Source: Nitrospinaceae bacterium (lineage in GTDB: Bacteria > Nitrospinota > Nitrospinia > Nitrospinales > Nitrospinaceae). Taken from it: a stretch of 64,000 bases of DNA. The translations under genes and the position numbers were made by a program. The stretch lies in contig JAJDBF010000070.1 in NCBI GenBank assembly GCA_029261535.1, positions 186,001-250,000 on the forward strand, written 5' to 3'. Numbering within the stretch: position 1 is the stretch's first letter; each line of letters opens with the position of its first letter. Under the pieces are notes generated by a model. That model was not told the origin of the DNA and searched no databases. It saw only the letters and a program-made list of their open reading frames with translations. Shown one piece after another: positions 51,728-61,494 of the stretch.

Positions 51728-52576
51728 GTGCAATACATCCCCAAATTACCCGAGGAAAACCACAACGTTTCTTCCTCGTCCCCGTTCAAGGACTTCCTGA
51801 TCCTGCTCTCCGGATTACTGGGGATTATTTTCATGGCCTTCCTACTGCTCGGCTTTGCGGTCGACTGGGCAGTCGAAAAAATGGACCCGAGGTCCGAGGC
51901 CAGGGTGTTCGACAGCTTCACCTTTGACCTGGGAATGGAGCAAGACCATGATGTCCGGAAATCCGCCATCCTGCAACGCATGGTGGACGAACTCAATAAA
52001 GACTGCACCCGCCTGCCGATAAAATTCAAGGTCTACGCCATCCAGGACAAAATGATCAACGCCATGGCCCTGCCCGGCGGCACCATCCTCGTCTTCGGCG
52101 GCCTGCTGGATATCATGGAATCGGAAAACGCGCTGATGATGGTGCTCGGCCATGAACTCGGTCACTTCAACAACCGCGATCACCTCAAAGGCATCGGGCG
52201 CGCCCTCGTATTGATCGTCCTGTCCAATTTATTAATGGGACCCAACAACATGCTCAACGACTGGATGAGTTCTTCCCTGACCCTCTCGCAAATGGCGTAT
52301 TCGCGGGGACAGGAATCCAAGGCCGACAAATTCGGACTGAAAGCTTTGCAATGCAGATACGGACACGTCTCCGGCTCCACCCAGTTCTTTGAAACCATGT
52401 CGGAAAAACATCAGGTTGGCAAACTGCAAAAGTTTTTCGTGTCCCACCCCGAAGACCACGACCGCATCGCCAAACTGAAATCACTGGCAAGCCAAAAAGG
52501 ATACGGCGCAGGCAATCTCACCCCCCTGCGCGAAGAACTCAAAACCACCCACCGTGCGCTCCTTGCGGAGGGCTAA
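51728..52576 (+). CDS. M48-family zinc metalloprotease, C-terminus from a repeat
   Basis: The 282-residue protein starts at a GTG, four bases after the YbjQ-like gene. An N-terminal span (about 24-45) is followed by the M48 domain with HEXXH at H142-E143-H146 (GHELGHFNNRDH), the ligand region RGQESKADKFGLKAL and a C-terminal helical part. It should be an inner-membrane protease with its active site in the periplasm or cytoplasm. The last residues (HRALLAEG) come from a dispersed repeat (GTGCGCTCCTTGCGGAGGGC), which also supplies the stop. Confidence 0.85.
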   Translation: MQYIPKLPEENHNVSSSSPFKDFLILLSGLLGIIFMAFLLLGFAVDWAVEKMDPRSEARVFDSFTFDLGMEQDHDVRKSAILQRMVDELNKDCTRLPIKFKVYAIQDKMINAMALPGGTILVFGGLLDIMESENALMMVLGHELGHFNNRDHLKGIGRALVLIVLSNLLMGPNNMLNDWMSSSLTLSQMAYSRGQESKADKFGLKALQCRYGHVSGSTQFFETMSEKHQVGKLQKFFVSHPEDHDRIAKLKSLASQKGYGAGNLTPLREELKTTHRALLAEG

Positions 52577-52890
52577 CGGGCTTATCGGTATTGTCCAAGC
52601 AATATTTTATGAGCGCATGGCAGAGTTTTTCTCGCTCGCCGTGCGCGGAGCACCCGCAAGGTCCGGTGGGGCAGTTAGCTGACTATTGGAAGAGTAAAAA
52701 TATTTCTGAGCGCATCCCGAAAAGTTCCCCTTTCGCTCCTTCGACAGGCTCAGGGGGAAACATAAAACCATCGCCTGTCATTCTGAACGACGCGTAGCAG
52801 AGTGAAGAATCTCGCCTCGAAGGTTTAAATTCAAAAACAAAAGTCCAAGGCAAGATGCTTCGTTTCACTCAGCATGACACGCGACGGTTT
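52560..52890. repeat. Tract of dispersed repeats after the M48 gene
   Basis: In order: GCTCCTTGCGGAGGGCTAACGG (52558-52579); a GCGCAT copy (AATATTTTATGAGCGCATGGC, 52602-52622); CCGTGCGCGGAGCACCCGCAAGG; a second GCGCAT copy (52697-52720); CTCCTTCGACAGGCTCAGGG (about 52737-52756); and the ATTCTGA...GAATCTCGCC composite (52776-52887), nearly identical to 50568-50690. No gene is seen from 52577 to 52996. Confidence 0.75.
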
Positions 52891-52893
52891 TCT

Positions 52894-52971
52894 TTCAAGA
52901 ACCGAAATTCACGTTCTTGAATATTCCCCATCTGCCTTCCGCATTCAAGAAAGCGAATAGCAATTCTTGAA
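52894..52971. repeat. Two copies of a 28-bp palindrome
   Basis: TTCAAGAA-N12-TTCTTGAA occurs at 52894-52921 and 52944-52971, and again at 58573-58600. The inner 12 bases differ (CCGAAATTCACG, AGCGAATAGCAA, CGCGAATAGCGG), but the arms are perfect in all three. Confidence 0.75.
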
Positions 52972-52996
52972 CAAGCTGTCTGCGGAGAACCCGGGT

Positions 52997-53722
52997 TTAC
53001 TTAAACACCTCTTGCAGGATGTCGGTCACGCGGGCTTGCGGGTTCGTGCGGATTTTCTTCTCCTCTTCGCCCACCATGTGAAACACACCGTCCAGAGCTT
53101 TGTCGGTAACGTAGGGTTCGAGGTCGAAAGAATCCGCTTTCATAAAAGGGATGGTATTGAACTTGTCCAACAGAGTCTGGTAGGTCCGCGTCACCCCGAC
53201 ATCATTCATGGTGCCGGAAATTATCGGGCGAAACGCTTCGGCAATCTTGCCCTCGGTTTTTTCCTTGAGGTATTGCGTGGCGGCGGTGTCACTGCCATCT
53301 AGAATTTTTTTAGCATCTTCAAATGACATCTGCTTGACCGCATCCAGAAAGATCGGCGCGGCCTTGTCTGCCGCCGCTTCTGCCGCCCGATTCATGCTCA
53401 ATTCAAATTCATCCACCGGCCCGTCAAAACCTACCTTCCTCAACATGTCGGTCATGCTCCGGACTTTCTCCGGCAGTAGGATTTTCACCGCTTCATTTTT
53501 CAGGTAGCCGCCCGGATTGGATAAAATCGACACAGCATTTCCCGTTCCCACCGAAAGTGCTTCTTTTAAACCCGAGACGATTTTTTCAAGGGAAAGAACC
53601 GACTCCACCGCCGGTGTTTTTTTGCTCAGACCACCCAGCAGGTCGTCGAAGAAACCGGCCTGAGCCGGTGCGGAACAAATCAACCCAACAAAAATCAGAC
53701 AAGCAATGAACCAACGGATCAT
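52997..53722 (-). CDS. DUF4197 exported protein
   Basis: The 241-residue protein has a signal peptide (MIRWFIACLIFVGLICSAPAQAG) and a mature DUF4197 domain (SGLKEALSVGTGNAVSILSNPGGYLKNEAVKILLPEKV, TQYLKEKTEGKIAEAFRPIISGTMNDVGV, LDGVFHMVGEEEKKIRTNPQARVTDILQEVF). Function unknown; the family is found in many proteobacteria. The gene begins right after the palindromic repeats and faces guaB. The 290-base gap to guaB shows GTGTAAAATACGG (about 53880), a possible -10 box without a clear -35. Confidence 0.85.
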   Translation of the reverse strand: MIRWFIACLIFVGLICSAPAQAGFFDDLLGGLSKKTPAVESVLSLEKIVSGLKEALSVGTGNAVSILSNPGGYLKNEAVKILLPEKVRSMTDMLRKVGFDGPVDEFELSMNRAAEAAADKAAPIFLDAVKQMSFEDAKKILDGSDTAATQYLKEKTEGKIAEAFRPIISGTMNDVGVTRTYQTLLDKFNTIPFMKADSFDLEPYVTDKALDGVFHMVGEEEKKIRTNPQARVTDILQEVFK

Positions 53723-54012
53723 AAGAATCTCCTGAAAAATTTACTCTGTCGGGCACAGAAAACTTTGAGCAATCAAGTGTTACATAGAAATTGTCCCATG
53801 TTCTGGGGAGTAAATCAAAATCAATCCCATGTCATCTTATCAACGACATCCTGAGACGGGGAAAGCGGCACTCACTATCGTGTAAAATACGGAAATAAAA
53901 AGGGCTCAATTTTCCCTTCCCACCCCCCGGTTGGACCGTGCTATGATGCAGTCTCAGGCGTTTTTAAAACGTCACCACCCACACCCCCAACATCCGGTAA
54001 CCACGCGACATT

Positions 54013-55479
54013 ATGGCCAAAATACAAGACCCTGAAATGTACCTGACTTTTGATGACGTTCTCCTGCTACCGGCGTATTCCACCATGTTGCCGTCTGAAG
54101 TGGACATCTCCACCCAGTTGACCAAAACCCTTCAATTGAAATGTCCACTGGTCTCGGCCCCGATGGACACGGTCACCGAGTCCGATTTGGCCATCACCCT
54201 CGCGCAGGAAGGCGGCATCGGCATCATTCACCGCAACCTTCAGCCTGAAGTCCAACGCAAGATGGTCGACAAGGTCAAACGGTCGGTGAGCATCATCATT
54301 CCGGACCCCATCACCCTCGACCCGGACAAAACCCTCGGTGAGGCGCTGGAGATCATGGACAAGTATCACATCACCGGCATCCCGATCACACGCGACCGTA
54401 AACTGGTCGGCATCCTCACCAATCGCGACATCCGCTTTGAAACGAAGATGTTGAAGAAAGTCTCGGAGTTGATGACCAGTGAAAACCTGGTGACCATCGC
54501 CGATGGCACCTCGCTTGAAAAATCCAAACGCATTCTGCATGACAACCGCATCGAAAAATTACCGGTGGTCGATGATCGCGGCACCCTCAAGGGACTGCTC
54601 ACTTTAAAAGATATTCTCAAAGCCACGGAGTATCCCGGTGCCACCAAGGACGACCACGGTCGCTTGCGCGTCGGTGTGGCACTAGGGGTTTCCACCAACA
54701 CGATGCAACATATTCAGGACATGGTCACCGTCGGGCTCGATGTGCTGGTCATCGACAGTGCCCACGGTCACTCGGAAAAAGTGTTGGATACCATACGCGA
54801 AATCAAGAGCAACTTTCCAGAACTGCAACTCATCGGCGGCAACGTCGCCACTGCCGAAGGCACGGAGGCTCTCATCAAAGCGGGGGCCGATGCAGTCAAA
54901 GTAGGAATCGGCCCCGGTTCCATCTGCACCACCCGTGTGGTGTCCGGCGTGGGTGTGCCGCAGATCACGGCTGTCATGAAATGTACCGAGGTCGCCGAGA
55001 AAAAAGGCGTGCCCATCATCTCGGATGGCGGCATCCGCCACTCGGGTGACATCACCAAAGCTATCGCGGCAGGAGCGCGTGCGGTCATGATCGGTTCGCT
55101 GTTCGCCGGTACCGAGGAAAGTCCGGGAGAAAAAATCCTGTATCAGGGACGATCCTATAAGGAATATCGCGGCATGGGTTCCATCGGTGCGATGCAAAAA
55201 GGCAGTTCCGACCGCTACTTTCAGGAGCTTGGCCTCAACGAAAGCAAACTGGTGCCGGAGGGGGTCGAGGCACGCATCCCTTATCGCGGCGGCATGCGCA
55301 CCACCGTCCACCAATTACTGGGCGGATTACGCGCCGGCATGGGCTACTGCGGAAGCACCAACATCGAAGACCTCCGCAAGAAATCAAAATTCATCCGGAC
55401 CACTCCGTCCGGTCTGCGCGAAAGTCACGTCCACGATGTGATCGTCACCAAGGAAGCCCCCAACTATCATATCGAATAG
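54013..55479 (+). CDS. guaB: IMP dehydrogenase
   Basis: This enzyme oxidises IMP to XMP, the first step to GMP. The 488-residue protein has [13 protein letters not shown], a pair of CBS domains (about 93-210), the catalytic-loop cysteine in [32 protein letters not shown] and the flap YRGMGS. It is a full-length standard enzyme. guaA follows 114 bases downstream, so GMP synthesis is clustered. Confidence 0.97.
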   Translation: MAKIQDPEMYLTFDDVLLLPAYSTMLPSEVDISTQLTKTLQLKCPLVSAPMDTVTESDLAITLAQEGGIGIIHRNLQPEVQRKMVDKVKRSVSIIIPDPITLDPDKTLGEALEIMDKYHITGIPITRDRKLVGILTNRDIRFETKMLKKVSELMTSENLVTIADGTSLEKSKRILHDNRIEKLPVVDDRGTLKGLLTLKDILKATEYPGATKDDHGRLRVGVALGVSTNTMQHIQDMVTVGLDVLVIDSAHGHSEKVLDTIREIKSNFPELQLIGGNVATAEGTEALIKAGADAVKVGIGPGSICTTRVVSGVGVPQITAVMKCTEVAEKKGVPIISDGGIRHSGDITKAIAAGARAVMIGSLFAGTEESPGEKILYQGRSYKEYRGMGSIGAMQKGSSDRYFQELGLNESKLVPEGVEARIPYRGGMRTTVHQLLGGLRAGMGYCGSTNIEDLRKKSKFIRTTPSGLRESHVHDVIVTKEAPNYHIE

Positions 55480-55593
55480 ACCGGCACAACGGCGGACCAC
55501 CATCTTTCACCACCAGCATCTTTTTTATTACCGGCAACATTCCCAACCACTAATAAAGGCCGTCCTGAAATCAGGGAGCCCTGGAGGAAGTCA

Positions 55594-57141
55594 TTGAGCC
55601 TGCACGATCATAAAATCCTGATCCTCGATTTCGGATCACAGTACACCCAGAACATCGCGCGCAAAGTGCGCGAGTGCCAGGTGTATTGTGAGATCCACCC
55701 CTGCACCTGGGAGCTGGAAAAAATCCGCGAGTTCAATCCCAAAGGAATCATCCTCTCCGGTGGCCCGGCCAGCGTCCTCGAAAAAGAAGCACCGCAGATC
55801 GACCGCAATGTGCTGGAATTAGAAGTTCCGGTGCTTGGCATTTGTTACGGCATGCAGGTGTTGACTCATCTGCTCAACGGCAGAGTCGACCCTTCGCCGG
55901 AACGCGAATTTGGTCGCGCCGAACTGATGGTTAAGGAATTCTCCCATCTGTTCGATGGCGTGAAAAACAAGTCCATCGTCTGGATGAGCCACGGCGACCG
56001 CATCTCGCGCATGCCCGAGGGTTTTCGCACCACCGCGTTCACCGACAATTCACCCATCGCCGCGATGGAGCATCCCCTCAACAAACTATACGGTCTACAA
56101 TTCCACCCGGAAGTCATGCACACGCAAGAGGGTCTGCACATTCTGAAAAATTTTCTCTTCAAAATTTGCGCGGTAGAGGCCGAATGGAAAATGGAATCCC
56201 TCGCAACATTTTCCATCGACAACATCCGCAAACAGGTCGGCAACGGCAACGTGCTCTGCGGATTGAGCGGCGGGGTCGATTCTTCGGTGGTCGCCATCCT
56301 CCTGCACAAGGCCATCGGTGACCGATTGACCTGCATCTTCGTCGACAACGGTGTTTTAAGAACCGGAGAACGGCAGAAGGTTGCCGAAACCTTCCGCGAA
56401 CATTTCAAAATAAATCTTATCGTGGTAGACGCGGTGGATCGCTTTCTCGACAAACTTGAAGGCGTTGAAGACCCGGAAAAGAAACGCAAGATCATCGGCA
56501 ACATCTTCATCGAAGTGTTCGAGGAAGAGGCCAACCGGCTGGGGGATTTCGAATACCTCGCGCAGGGCACGCTATATCCAGATGTGATCGAATCGGTTTC
56601 CATTAAAGGCGGCCCCTCGGTCATGATCAAATCGCACCACAACGTCGGCGGCTTGCCGGAGAAGATGAGTCTGAAACTGGTCGAACCCTTGCGCGAGTTG
56701 TTCAAGGACGAAGCGCGCGCCCTCGGCACAGAACTCGGTCTACCGGATGAAATCATTTCACGCCAGCCTTTTCCAGGACCAGGGCTCGCCATCCGCGTCA
56801 TCGGCAAAGTCACACGCGAGCGACTCGACATCCTCCGTTTAGCCGACAAAATCATCCTCGAAGAAATCAAATCAGCCGGACTCTACAAAGCCATCTGGCA
56901 ATCGTTCGCCGTCCTCCTGCCGGTGAAAACCGTCGGCGTGATGGGCGATGCCCGCACCTACGAAAACGTCATCGCCCTGCGCGCGGTCAACAGCACCGAC
57001 GGCATGACGGCGGACTGGGTCCACCTGCCCTACGAACTGCTCGGCAGAATCTCCAACCGCGTCATCAACGAAGTACAAGGTGTCAACCGCGTCTGCTACG
57101 ACATCAGCTCCAAACCCCCCGGCACCATCGAGTGGGAGTAG
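55594..57141 (+). CDS. guaA: GMP synthase (glutamine-hydrolysing)
   Basis: This enzyme converts XMP to GMP. The 515-residue protein has an N-terminal class I glutamine amidotransferase domain (C84 in GICYGMQ, His and Glu in QFHPEV) and a C-terminal synthetase with PP-loop SGGVDSSV and the dimerisation end IEWE. It starts with TTG after GGAGGAAGTCA, which fixes the start. It is in one operon with guaB. Confidence 0.97.
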   Translation: MSLHDHKILILDFGSQYTQNIARKVRECQVYCEIHPCTWELEKIREFNPKGIILSGGPASVLEKEAPQIDRNVLELEVPVLGICYGMQVLTHLLNGRVDPSPEREFGRAELMVKEFSHLFDGVKNKSIVWMSHGDRISRMPEGFRTTAFTDNSPIAAMEHPLNKLYGLQFHPEVMHTQEGLHILKNFLFKICAVEAEWKMESLATFSIDNIRKQVGNGNVLCGLSGGVDSSVVAILLHKAIGDRLTCIFVDNGVLRTGERQKVAETFREHFKINLIVVDAVDRFLDKLEGVEDPEKKRKIIGNIFIEVFEEEANRLGDFEYLAQGTLYPDVIESVSIKGGPSVMIKSHHNVGGLPEKMSLKLVEPLRELFKDEARALGTELGLPDEIISRQPFPGPGLAIRVIGKVTRERLDILRLADKIILEEIKSAGLYKAIWQSFAVLLPVKTVGVMGDARTYENVIALRAVNSTDGMTADWVHLPYELLGRISNRVINEVQGVNRVCYDISSKPPGTIEWE

Positions 57142-57404
57142 CTTGCGCTACAGGTAGAATGGCTGACCCTCGCAAAAGCTTTATTATTTTTTGAGCGCAG
57201 TCAGAAACGAGTGGAGCACCGCCGCAGGTTGATAGCGGTCGTTAACCAGTAGCCACCGGTTTTCTATCAATATTTTTCACCTCCTCGTAATTTTTTAACT
57301 CTTCATGCCTTTTTTGATAAAGATTTTCAGAAAACTTCCCGATGCGTGATTAGAGTGATCATGTCAATTGATCCTGAATTATCTATTTAAAATATGGACG
57401 TGGA
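57142..57404. repeat. Intergenic GCGCAG repeat copy after guaA
   Basis: CTGACCCTCGCAAAAGC and TATTATTTTTTGAGCGCAGTC are a degenerate copy of the GCGCAT family. The rest of the 260 bases is AT-rich and unassigned. Confidence 0.45.
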
Positions 57405-58220
57405 ATGCCGACAAGTGCTATCGCAGGAATAGGATGTTTTTTGAATTATCTGGATGAGGTTCGACCTCAATCCATTCTCGATATAGGGGTTGGGTTTGGA
57501 CGGTTGGGTTTTTTGGCCCGTGAATATCTTGAAAACGCGGTGCACGGTGATTATCAAAAGAAAAACTGGAAAGTCAAGATCGATGGGATTGAGGTGTTTC
57601 CCGATTACATCCAACCACACCATCATGAAATTTATAATGACATACATTTTGGCGATGGATTTGAGGTCATCGATACCCTGGGACAATACGATGTGGTGAT
57701 CCTGGGTGATGTGCTGGAACACTTTCCAAAATCGAAGGCCTGGGAAATGCTGGAAAAATGTGTTCGGCATTGCAATCGCGCGGTTTTTCTTTTTCTCCCG
57801 ATTGGTCCCGATTGGGAGCAGGGAGAAGTGTATGGCAATGAACACGAGCGTCACTTGTCTTTCTGGGAGTTGGAGGAAATCAAGCCATTTTCAAAACAAG
57901 AACATTGTGTTTCATTTTCTCCCAGAACAAGTTACGGGCGGTTTTTGATTCAAAAAGAGGATTTCCTTCATTTCCGAATCAGGGAAAAAATGGACGACAT
58001 GACCAAAAACAACCAGGCCGCTGAAGGTATTCGCGTTTTAGAAATGGAGTTAACCCATTTGCCCCCAAACCTGGAAAGCGAATATTTTCTGGTAGATCAT
58101 ATGATCCAGCAACAGCAGATATTACCTGCGGTTGATCGACTTGAATCATTGATCGGCAAGTTCCCTCAAGAGAAGGAAACAATACAAGGCTATATAGAAA
58201 AGCTAAAGGCCGCAATTTAA
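57405..58220 (+). CDS. Class I methyltransferase, substrate unknown
   Basis: The 271-residue protein has a SAM motif SILDIGVGFGRLGFLAREYL, an acidic IDGIEVFPDY and a GDVLEHF post-motif. The C-terminal third is helical, with no known domain. The base composition is AT-richer than guaAB. GGACGTGGA precedes the ATG. It stands alone between two repeat-rich gaps. Confidence 0.75.
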   Translation: MPTSAIAGIGCFLNYLDEVRPQSILDIGVGFGRLGFLAREYLENAVHGDYQKKNWKVKIDGIEVFPDYIQPHHHEIYNDIHFGDGFEVIDTLGQYDVVILGDVLEHFPKSKAWEMLEKCVRHCNRAVFLFLPIGPDWEQGEVYGNEHERHLSFWELEEIKPFSKQEHCVSFSPRTSYGRFLIQKEDFLHFRIREKMDDMTKNNQAAEGIRVLEMELTHLPPNLESEYFLVDHMIQQQQILPAVDRLESLIGKFPQEKETIQGYIEKLKAAI

Positions 58221-58284
58221 TATCAGGGTACCCCGCTAAAAAATATAACTTCTCATCATAAATTCAAGTTTTTCACAATTGATC

Positions 58285-58610
58285 TAATGTGGTTTCATGC
58301 AGGCTGACTCCTCGCCGGAGGGGCGACGAAAACCACCGCAATGTCTTTCTGAGGACCAGTGGAACGAAGAATCTCGCCTTGGATTTTGTTTTTTGAGTTT
58401 TGCAAAGTCTGCTTTGCAAGAGCTAGTAAAATTTCCCAAGCGCATCACAATTTTTCCCAGTCGCCCGCGGCGAGCACCCGCAAGGTCCGCAAGTACCTCC
58501 TCGCGGTCAAAAGCAATGTTTAACAGGTTGCTGAAAAAGTGTTTTTTTTCGAGCATTCCCCTGGATGTCACATTCAAGAACGCGAATAGCGGTTCTTGAA
58601 CAGGAGCACC
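58285..58610. repeat. Tract of dispersed repeats between two genes
   Basis: It holds GGCTGACTCCTCGCCGGAGGGGC (58302-58324), a CTTTCTGAGGACC...GAAGAATCTCGCC copy (58343-58378), an AAGCGCATCACAATTT copy (about 58439), a CGCGGCGAGCACCCGCAAGG copy (58467-58486), and the third 28-bp palindrome (58573-58600). CTTACCCTGTCGAAG follows at about 58617. No gene lies between 58221 and 58763. Confidence 0.7.
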
Positions 58611-58763
58611 TGTTCTTACCCTGTCGAAGTGTGCCCTTGATAATAAAAGCTGTCAGCGGGCCTTGACAGATTCATGTAATCCAGTTTTGCATTCGAAAAT
58701 AGTTTTTCAGCAACCTGTTAGAGGTGCCCAGAATTTACAAACCAAATTACAATCTTTAGGACC

Positions 58764-59327
58764 ATGAAAATAAAACGTTGTGCCTGGGCAGTCAATGAAC
58801 GGAGTATTCCCTACCATGACGAGGAGTGGGGGGTGCCGGTGCATGACGACCGTTTGCTGTTTGAGTTTTTGATTCTCGAAGGGGCGCAGGCGGGCTTGAG
58901 CTGGGACACGGTATTAAAAAAGCGCGACCACTACCGGAAAGTGTTCGCCAATTTTGATCCCGTAAAAGTGGCGCGGTTCAAGCTGGAAAAAATCGAACAA
59001 CTTATTTTGGACCCCGGTATCATTCGCAACCGCTTGAAAGTGGAATCGGCGGTCTCCAACGCCAAAGCCTTTTTAAAAATTCAAAAAGAATTCGACAGTT
59101 TCGATAGTTTTATTTGGGGGTTCGTAGAAGGCAAACCGATTCGAAACAAATGGAAATCGCTCAAAGAAATTCCCGCCACAACGGCCTTGTCGGACACGAT
59201 CAGCAAGGACCTCAAGAAGCGTGGTTTTCGATTTGTCGGCTCAACCATCCTGTACGCATTCATGCAGGCGGTGGGGATGGTCAACGATCACGAAACATCC
59301 TGCTTCCGCTACAAACAAATCAAATAG
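58764..59327 (+). CDS. tag: DNA-3-methyladenine glycosylase I
   Basis: This enzyme removes 3-methyladenine from DNA. The 187-residue protein has the zinc ligands of Tag (the Cys of CAW, the His of YHDEEWG, and the His and Cys of NDHETSCF), the catalytic core and the LILEGAQAGLSWDTVLKKR helix. It is full length. The last 87 bases overlap the end of a minus-strand membrane protein gene. Confidence 0.95.
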   Translation: MKIKRCAWAVNERSIPYHDEEWGVPVHDDRLLFEFLILEGAQAGLSWDTVLKKRDHYRKVFANFDPVKVARFKLEKIEQLILDPGIIRNRLKVESAVSNAKAFLKIQKEFDSFDSFIWGFVEGKPIRNKWKSLKEIPATTALSDTISKDLKKRGFRFVGSTILYAFMQAVGMVNDHETSCFRYKQIK

Positions 59328-59936
59328 AAAAACAAACAACTTTAATCTATTCAGAGAAGTTACCAAAAGATATTTTTTTTCCACACCTCCATTTACTTGA
59401 TAACTTATCTGGAAGGTGTGAAATACTAGAATTTGAAATTGCCTGTTCTCATCCACCAATCTCACCCTCACAGGATAATCTTGCCCTAAAAATGTGGCGG
59501 ATATTTGTATAGACGTCGCAGGAGTGGTCTGCGAACCCACGGTTAAGAATTCATTCGGAATAGAACAACGATTACCCGAATCGCAGGACGCTTGAATCCT
59601 GGTTCCAATCTTCAAAGCTAATTGATCGGCCTGATTCATTGCATAAAAATGAACCGAAACTATGATTGCATAAACTGCCCAGCTCGAAACTAATCCAAGC
59701 CATTGATGCTGATAGGAAAAAGGCTGATTGCGTACCTGCGCCCATGCCCATCGCAAAAACCAAGCCAGCAATTTAACAAACAAATATAAAACCAGTAACC
59801 CACCCACAAGAATATACAACAGCTGGGTTAATCCAGTTAATGGAAGAAAAAGGAGACCGAATAACAAAAAAGATTTGGCAACGATAAGAATCTGTTTACG
59901 TTGTGTTCTTTTATCTTCGATATAAGTTTCCTGCAT
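59241..59936 (-). CDS. Two- to three-span membrane protein, unknown function
   Basis: The 231-residue protein has hydrophobic segments at about 21-38, 40-65 and 85-103, then a polar part with two Cys (ASCDSGNRC). I recognise no family. The last 29 codons run antisense through the end of tag, and that region looks less protein-like (HPHRLHECVQDG), so the gene may originally have ended earlier. The ATG at 59936 lacks a clear ribosome site. Confidence 0.5.
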   Translation of the reverse strand: MQETYIEDKRTQRKQILIVAKSFLLFGLLFLPLTGLTQLLYILVGGLLVLYLFVKLLAWFLRWAWAQVRNQPFSYQHQWLGLVSSWAVYAIIVSVHFYAMNQADQLALKIGTRIQASCDSGNRCSIPNEFLTVGSQTTPATSIQISATFLGQDYPVRVRLVDENRQFQILVFHTFQISYQVNGGVEKKYLLVTSLNRLKLFVFLFDLFVAEAGCFVIVDHPHRLHECVQDG

Positions 59937-59990
59937 CAGGCACCTCCCTAAGAGTTGGCCTATTTAGGATTAAATCATTAGATATCCTTT

Positions 59991-60368
59991 TCAAGCTTTC
60001 AAATATTTATTAATCGCCGACCATTCCTTGTCGGTGGCTTTCTGTGATTTGGTTTCCATTGCGCGATACAGCTTGATGACTTCCAAGCCCAGGTCGGTGA
60101 GACTTGCTCCGCCACCCCCGGCCCCACCTTTTTCGCGGGACACCAGCGGACTGCTGAAACACTGGTTCATGGTGGCGACCATATCCCACGCCCGTTTGTA
60201 GCTAAGGCCTCGATCGCGGGCGGCTGATGAAATTGATCCCGCGTTGTCGATAGCTTCCAGCAGATCAACCTTGCCCGGTCCAAGCGCGATCTCACCGTTC
60301 ACGGTGATGCGAATTCTGGGCCTGCACTTGGCGGCCTCCTGCTTGTTTCTGGATTTCGATTTCGGCAT
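59991..60368 (-). CDS. ModE-type winged-helix protein without molybdate domain
   Basis: The 125-residue protein has the N-terminal DNA-binding domain of ModE (LLEAIDNAGSISSAARDRGLSYKRAWDMVATMNQCFSSPLVSREKGGAGGGGASLTDLG). The C-terminal molybdate-binding domains are absent, as in many short LysR-type ModE-like regulators. The sulfite-oxidase-like Mo enzyme lies about 36 kb away in this window. It ends four bases before the next gene on the same strand. Confidence 0.85.
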   Translation of the reverse strand: MPKSKSRNKQEAAKCRPRIRITVNGEIALGPGKVDLLEAIDNAGSISSAARDRGLSYKRAWDMVATMNQCFSSPLVSREKGGAGGGGASLTDLGLEVIKLYRAMETKSQKATDKEWSAINKYLKA

Positions 60369-60371
60369 TTT

Positions 60372-61313
60372 TTATTTGCCCGACTTCCGCACGACTCCGA
60401 TGACGTTGGGGATGGGCCAGGCGATGGTATTTCCAGCACTATCCGCCCGAGAGTTTTTGAAGGTGCCGACAAACTCCTGCCTTTTCTCCCCAGCGTTCAC
60501 ATACAGTTGCGCTTCCGGTCCGCCTTCCACATACATGGCGCGTTTCAGTTGCACGGATTTCAGTTTGAGCAGGTGCTCTATGAGGTCGTGCACCGAGGTC
60601 GGTACGCGTGAATGGATGAACAGGATGCGTCCTTGCTGGTCTTCGCCGATGGCTGAAACGCTCCATTTTTTGCGCGGTTGTTGTGCCCACACGTTTTCGC
60701 GCTGGCAGGACACCATCCGGATACTCTGCACCAACGATCGGTATTGCTTGCGCAGACGCTGAACGTCCTGACAATCGCGGTCAAGAATCTGCACTGGCGG
60801 CAAGGCGGACGTTTGCGGGTCGAACACCAGCAGGGCTTTGTCCTTGGAAAACCAGGTGTTGTTGACGTGCTTGCCGCTTTTCATATAAGAGACGCTGGTC
60901 ATGTGATCGCGTTGATACATACTGGCGTTGATAGCGGCGACCAGATTGTGGCGGCGCGACCATTGCCGTGCCGACAGGGGTTTGCCGCCCTTGAGGCGAG
61001 AGGCGTTGAGCAGGCGAAATTCAAAACGGGACGGATCGATCCTGAGAACTTTTATGGAAGTTGCTGTGGCGGGTCGAACCACACCCGCTGCAGAAAAGGT
61101 GGCGAGTTCCAGGCCGGGTTCGATATTTTGCCAATTTGGACCTGGATCACCAGCCCAAACCATACGCCCGGGCCACAGCGCAAAAAGTACGATAACCGCT
61201 AGTAAAAAAGCAAGGTACCCTGCTTTTAAAGGAATTTTATGACCGGTATCCCCATGGGAAACCGGGGGACGATGGATCGGGCCAGATAAAAATGTCTGAT
61301 CGGAGATCACCAT
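60372..61313 (-). CDS. Phosphodiester-glycosidase-like (DUF2233) exported protein
   Basis: The 313-residue protein has a membrane segment at about 34-52 and a DUF2233/NAGPA-like domain: LVAAINASMYQRD, SVSAIGEDQQGRILFIHSR, RAMYVEGGPEAQLYV. Relatives cleave phosphodiester-linked sugars. The long hydrophilic N-terminus before the span is unusual. It is upstream of the ModE-like gene and probably co-transcribed. Confidence 0.78.
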   Translation of the reverse strand: MVISDQTFLSGPIHRPPVSHGDTGHKIPLKAGYLAFLLAVIVLFALWPGRMVWAGDPGPNWQNIEPGLELATFSAAGVVRPATATSIKVLRIDPSRFEFRLLNASRLKGGKPLSARQWSRRHNLVAAINASMYQRDHMTSVSYMKSGKHVNNTWFSKDKALLVFDPQTSALPPVQILDRDCQDVQRLRKQYRSLVQSIRMVSCQRENVWAQQPRKKWSVSAIGEDQQGRILFIHSRVPTSVHDLIEHLLKLKSVQLKRAMYVEGGPEAQLYVNAGEKRQEFVGTFKNSRADSAGNTIAWPIPNVIGVVRKSGK

Positions 61314-61494
61314 AGGATATTAATTACCCACTTTGGTTGATTTTAGCTCTATTTCCATTATAATTTATCCCGTTAACCGATTACAAAACAATAAAATTGA
61401 TACAGGGGTGGGGAAACGGGATCCGGTTCAGTCCAATGACAGAATAAAGCCCCCCAGTGCATCCGGGAATTAATTGTTTAGAAAGGAATGTTTA

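Noticed and set aside
58297-58599. ORFs on both strands within 58284-58599
   Set aside because: They are made of dispersed repeat copies and have no gene-like features.
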